DNA from: Novosphingobium sp.
Lineage (GTDB): Bacteria > Pseudomonadota > Alphaproteobacteria > Sphingomonadales > Sphingomonadaceae
DNA: 6,974 nt
Assembly (NCBI GenBank): GCA_028697875.1
Contig: JAQVEQ010000153.1
Coordinates: 1-6,974 of the forward strand
Direction of reading: 5' to 3'
A program made the position numbers and the translations under genes. Position 1 is the first letter of the stretch. Each line of letters starts with the position of its first letter. Under the pieces are notes generated by a model. The model had not been told where the DNA came from. It searched no databases and worked only from the letters and a program-made list of their open reading frames with translations. Below, in pieces: positions 5,949 to 6,974 of this stretch.

Positions 5949-6527
5949 ATGGCAAAGCTTTTCGGTAACTTGCATCTCGTTCTGGTGGTGGGCCTGGTGC
6001 TCGCCATCGTTGTCATGATGGGTTTCAACCCGGACGTGCCGGTCGATCTCGGATCGGTCACGCGCTGGCTTCACTTGTACTTCGGCGTGCTGTGGATCGG
6101 CCTGCTCTATTACCTGAACTTCGTCCAGGTACCGAACATGCCGTCGATCCCGGACGACCAGAAACCGGCGATCACCAAGGTCATCGCACCCAAGGTCCTG
6201 TTCTTCTTCCGCTGGGCCGCGGCCTTGACCGTGCTCACCGGCCTCATCATCGCCTTCGTCACCAAGGATTACGGGCACCGCGCGCTCGCTTTCCAGGGTG
6301 CCAATGCCCAGGAAAACCTGATCGGCATCGGCATGTGGATGGCCCTGATCATGGCATTCAACGTCTGGTTCATCATCTGGCCGGCGCAGAAGAAGATCCT
6401 CGGCATCGTCGAGGCCACTGCCGAGCAGAAGGCCGCCGCCGGGCCGCGCGCACTGATCGCCAGCCGTCTCAACACGCTGCTGTCGATCCCGATGATGTAC
6501 TGCATGGTCAGCGCCAATCTCGGCTGA
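5949..6527 (+). CDS. PuuD-like (urate hydroxylase membrane domain) four/five-TM protein without cytochrome c
   Basis: This 192-residue integral membrane protein has hydrophobic segments at about 7-27, 36-58, 85-106, 126-147 and a weaker one at 172-190. The segment RWLHLYFGVLWIGLLYYLNF (39-58) matches the R-W-L-H-x5-W-I-G pattern I know from the N-terminal membrane domain of PuuD-type urate hydroxylases (DUF989/Urate_ox_N). Other recognisable parts are FFFRWAAALTVLTG, GIGMWMALIMAFNVWFIIWPAQ and RLNTLLSIPMM. Full PuuD carries a C-terminal cytochrome c domain; here no CxxCH is present and the protein ends after the membrane part, so urate oxidation cannot be assumed. Membrane histidines are H9 and H42, which could ligate a heme (inference). 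It has its own probable promoter, an excellent Shine-Dalgarno and a terminator, so it is probably monocistronic. The start is well supported by AGGGGGAG six bases upstream. Confidence 0.85.
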   Translation: MAKLFGNLHLVLVVGLVLAIVVMMGFNPDVPVDLGSVTRWLHLYFGVLWIGLLYYLNFVQVPNMPSIPDDQKPAITKVIAPKVLFFFRWAAALTVLTGLIIAFVTKDYGHRALAFQGANAQENLIGIGMWMALIMAFNVWFIIWPAQKKILGIVEATAEQKAAAGPRALIASRLNTLLSIPMMYCMVSANLG

Positions 6528-6553
6528 CCTGTCCATCCATCGAAAACGGAAAG

Positions 6554-6584
6554 AGGGCGCCTCCGGAAACGGCGGCGCCCTTTT
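6554..6584 (+). terminator. Intrinsic terminator of the PuuD-like gene
   Basis: AGGGCGCCTCC (6554-6564) pairs with GGCGGCGCCCT (6571-6581) across a GGAAAC loop, with one T/C mismatch in an 11-bp GC-rich stem. TTTT (6581-6584) follows, starting 27 bases after the stop. On the minus strand the stem is followed only by CTTTCCGTTTTCG, so it would serve the convergent gene poorly. Confidence 0.88.
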
Positions 6585-6599
6585 CATGTGGACGTCCCC

Positions 6600-6632
6600 T
6601 GCCGTTGCTGGAGAGGTTGACGCGAAACGGCA
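6600..6632. repeat. Short inverted repeat in the convergent gap
   Basis: TGCCGTT (6600-6606) and AACGGCA (6626-6632) form a perfect 7-bp inverted repeat separated by 19 bases. It lies between the two convergent genes. There is no T-run on either side, so a terminator role is weak. It could be a 3' structure for the minus-strand transcript, or chance. Confidence 0.25.
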
Positions 6633-6664
6633 TGAAAGTACGCGCCCCATTCCGGGCCCGGCAC

Positions 6665-6974
6665 TCACGGCCACCGCCCCGGCGGGATATGGCGCAAAGC
6701 CCGATCGTACGATGCCAGCAGCCGCAACAGCGCGGTATTGCTTGGCTTGCGCACTGTCCCGGCAAAGCGTCCCGCGAACATGCGCACGCAGACTGGGCCA
6801 TCGTAGGCCAGCACCGGCAGTTCGCCGGGTGTGACCTTCCGGTGCAGCGCCATCTTGCCGCCCTTGCCCGCCGCGCGCCCACGGATCGCCAGCACGGCAT
6901 CCCACGCGGCGGTGAAGCTTTCCGCGCCCGGTTTGCGCCGCAAGCGGTAGGCCGTCTCGCGCGAGCACCCTACC
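6665..6974 (-). CDS. Sphingomonad-type helix-turn-helix-like hypothetical protein (5' end outside window)
   Basis: On the minus strand a frame is open from the right edge (first full codon at 6973-6971) to a TGA at 6667-6665, giving 102 residues of a C-terminal part. It begins VGCSRETAYRLRRKPGAESF and continues TAAWDAVLA. This resembles the HTH-like segment of small hypothetical proteins I associate with sphingomonads (AC-x2-AGVSRQ-AYRLR followed by FAAAWDAAL). The later part has H-x-KVTPGELPVLAYDG, then NTALLRLLASYDRAL, and a short basic tail. The recognition-helix look of SRETAYRL suggests DNA binding, but this is inference and no function is established. A TTG at 6943 falls inside the conserved segment and is not a plausible start. 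The gene converges on the PuuD-like gene; the 80 bases between its stop and the terminator of that gene hold no convincing terminator of its own. Confidence 0.72.
   Translation of the reverse strand, partial: VGCSRETAYRLRRKPGAESFTAAWDAVLAIRGRAAGKGGKMALHRKVTPGELPVLAYDGPVCVRMFAGRFAGTVRKPSNTALLRLLASYDRALRHIPPGRWP

Noticed and set aside
6652..6661. 10-bp palindrome CCGGGCCCGG just past the minus-strand stop
   Set aside because: A short GC palindrome is expected by chance in this composition and can form no hairpin with a loop of normal size.
4944..6968. 674-codon minus-strand open frame antisense to ftsY, yciB and the PuuD-like gene
   Set aside because: It lies opposite three well-supported genes and runs through their promoter and terminator. 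Its composition is low in structure and it has no known motif.
1..6974. Search for CRISPR repeats, tRNA genes, IS ends, toxin-antitoxin or phage modules
   Set aside because: No regularly spaced repeats, cloverleaf-like sequences, transposase motifs or defence-type gene pairs were seen. The window is nearly filled by recognised chromosomal genes.

Overview
The window looks like chromosomal core DNA from an alphaproteobacterium, most likely a sphingomonad (Erythrobacteraceae or Sphingomonadaceae). This rests on the GC-rich coding sequence, the tightly overlapping order dapF-mtaB-ftsY-yciB that I recall from alphaproteobacterial genomes, a short FtsY without an acidic N-terminal domain, and a helix-turn-helix-like protein of a type I associate with sphingomonads. 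The genus is not resolved. I see no IS element, phage gene, CRISPR array, tRNA or rRNA.

Layout, left to right. (1) Positions 2-451 hold the C-terminal part of an isopenicillin-N-synthase-type 2-oxoglutarate/Fe(II) oxygenase, followed by a small hairpin. (2) A short AT-richer gap (452-521) contains a near-consensus CtrA-type site. It precedes a two-TM GGDEF-EAL protein (522-2219) that looks competent both to make and to break c-di-GMP; its true start may be a TTG at 561. (3) After a 54-base gap with overlapping inverted repeats comes a four-gene chain in which each stop overlaps the next start: dapF (diaminopimelate epimerase), mtaB (tRNA ms2t6A37 methylthiotransferase), ftsY (SRP receptor) and yciB/ispZ (inner-membrane envelope protein). 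(4) A 99-base gap with a plausible sigma70-type promoter, a leader hairpin and a strong ribosome binding site leads into a 192-residue membrane protein. It resembles the membrane part of PuuD-type urate hydroxylases but has no cytochrome c domain. A clear intrinsic terminator follows. (5) A convergent minus-strand gene (6665 to the right edge, 5' end missing) ends the window.

The genes serve envelope and growth functions: meso-DAP for peptidoglycan and lysine, co-translational membrane targeting, envelope integrity, tRNA decoding fidelity, and c-di-GMP signalling. No obviously new multi-gene system is visible. The points most worth following are the stand-alone PuuD-like membrane protein, the possible CtrA control of the c-di-GMP gene, and the inverted repeats that overlap the dapF start codons.
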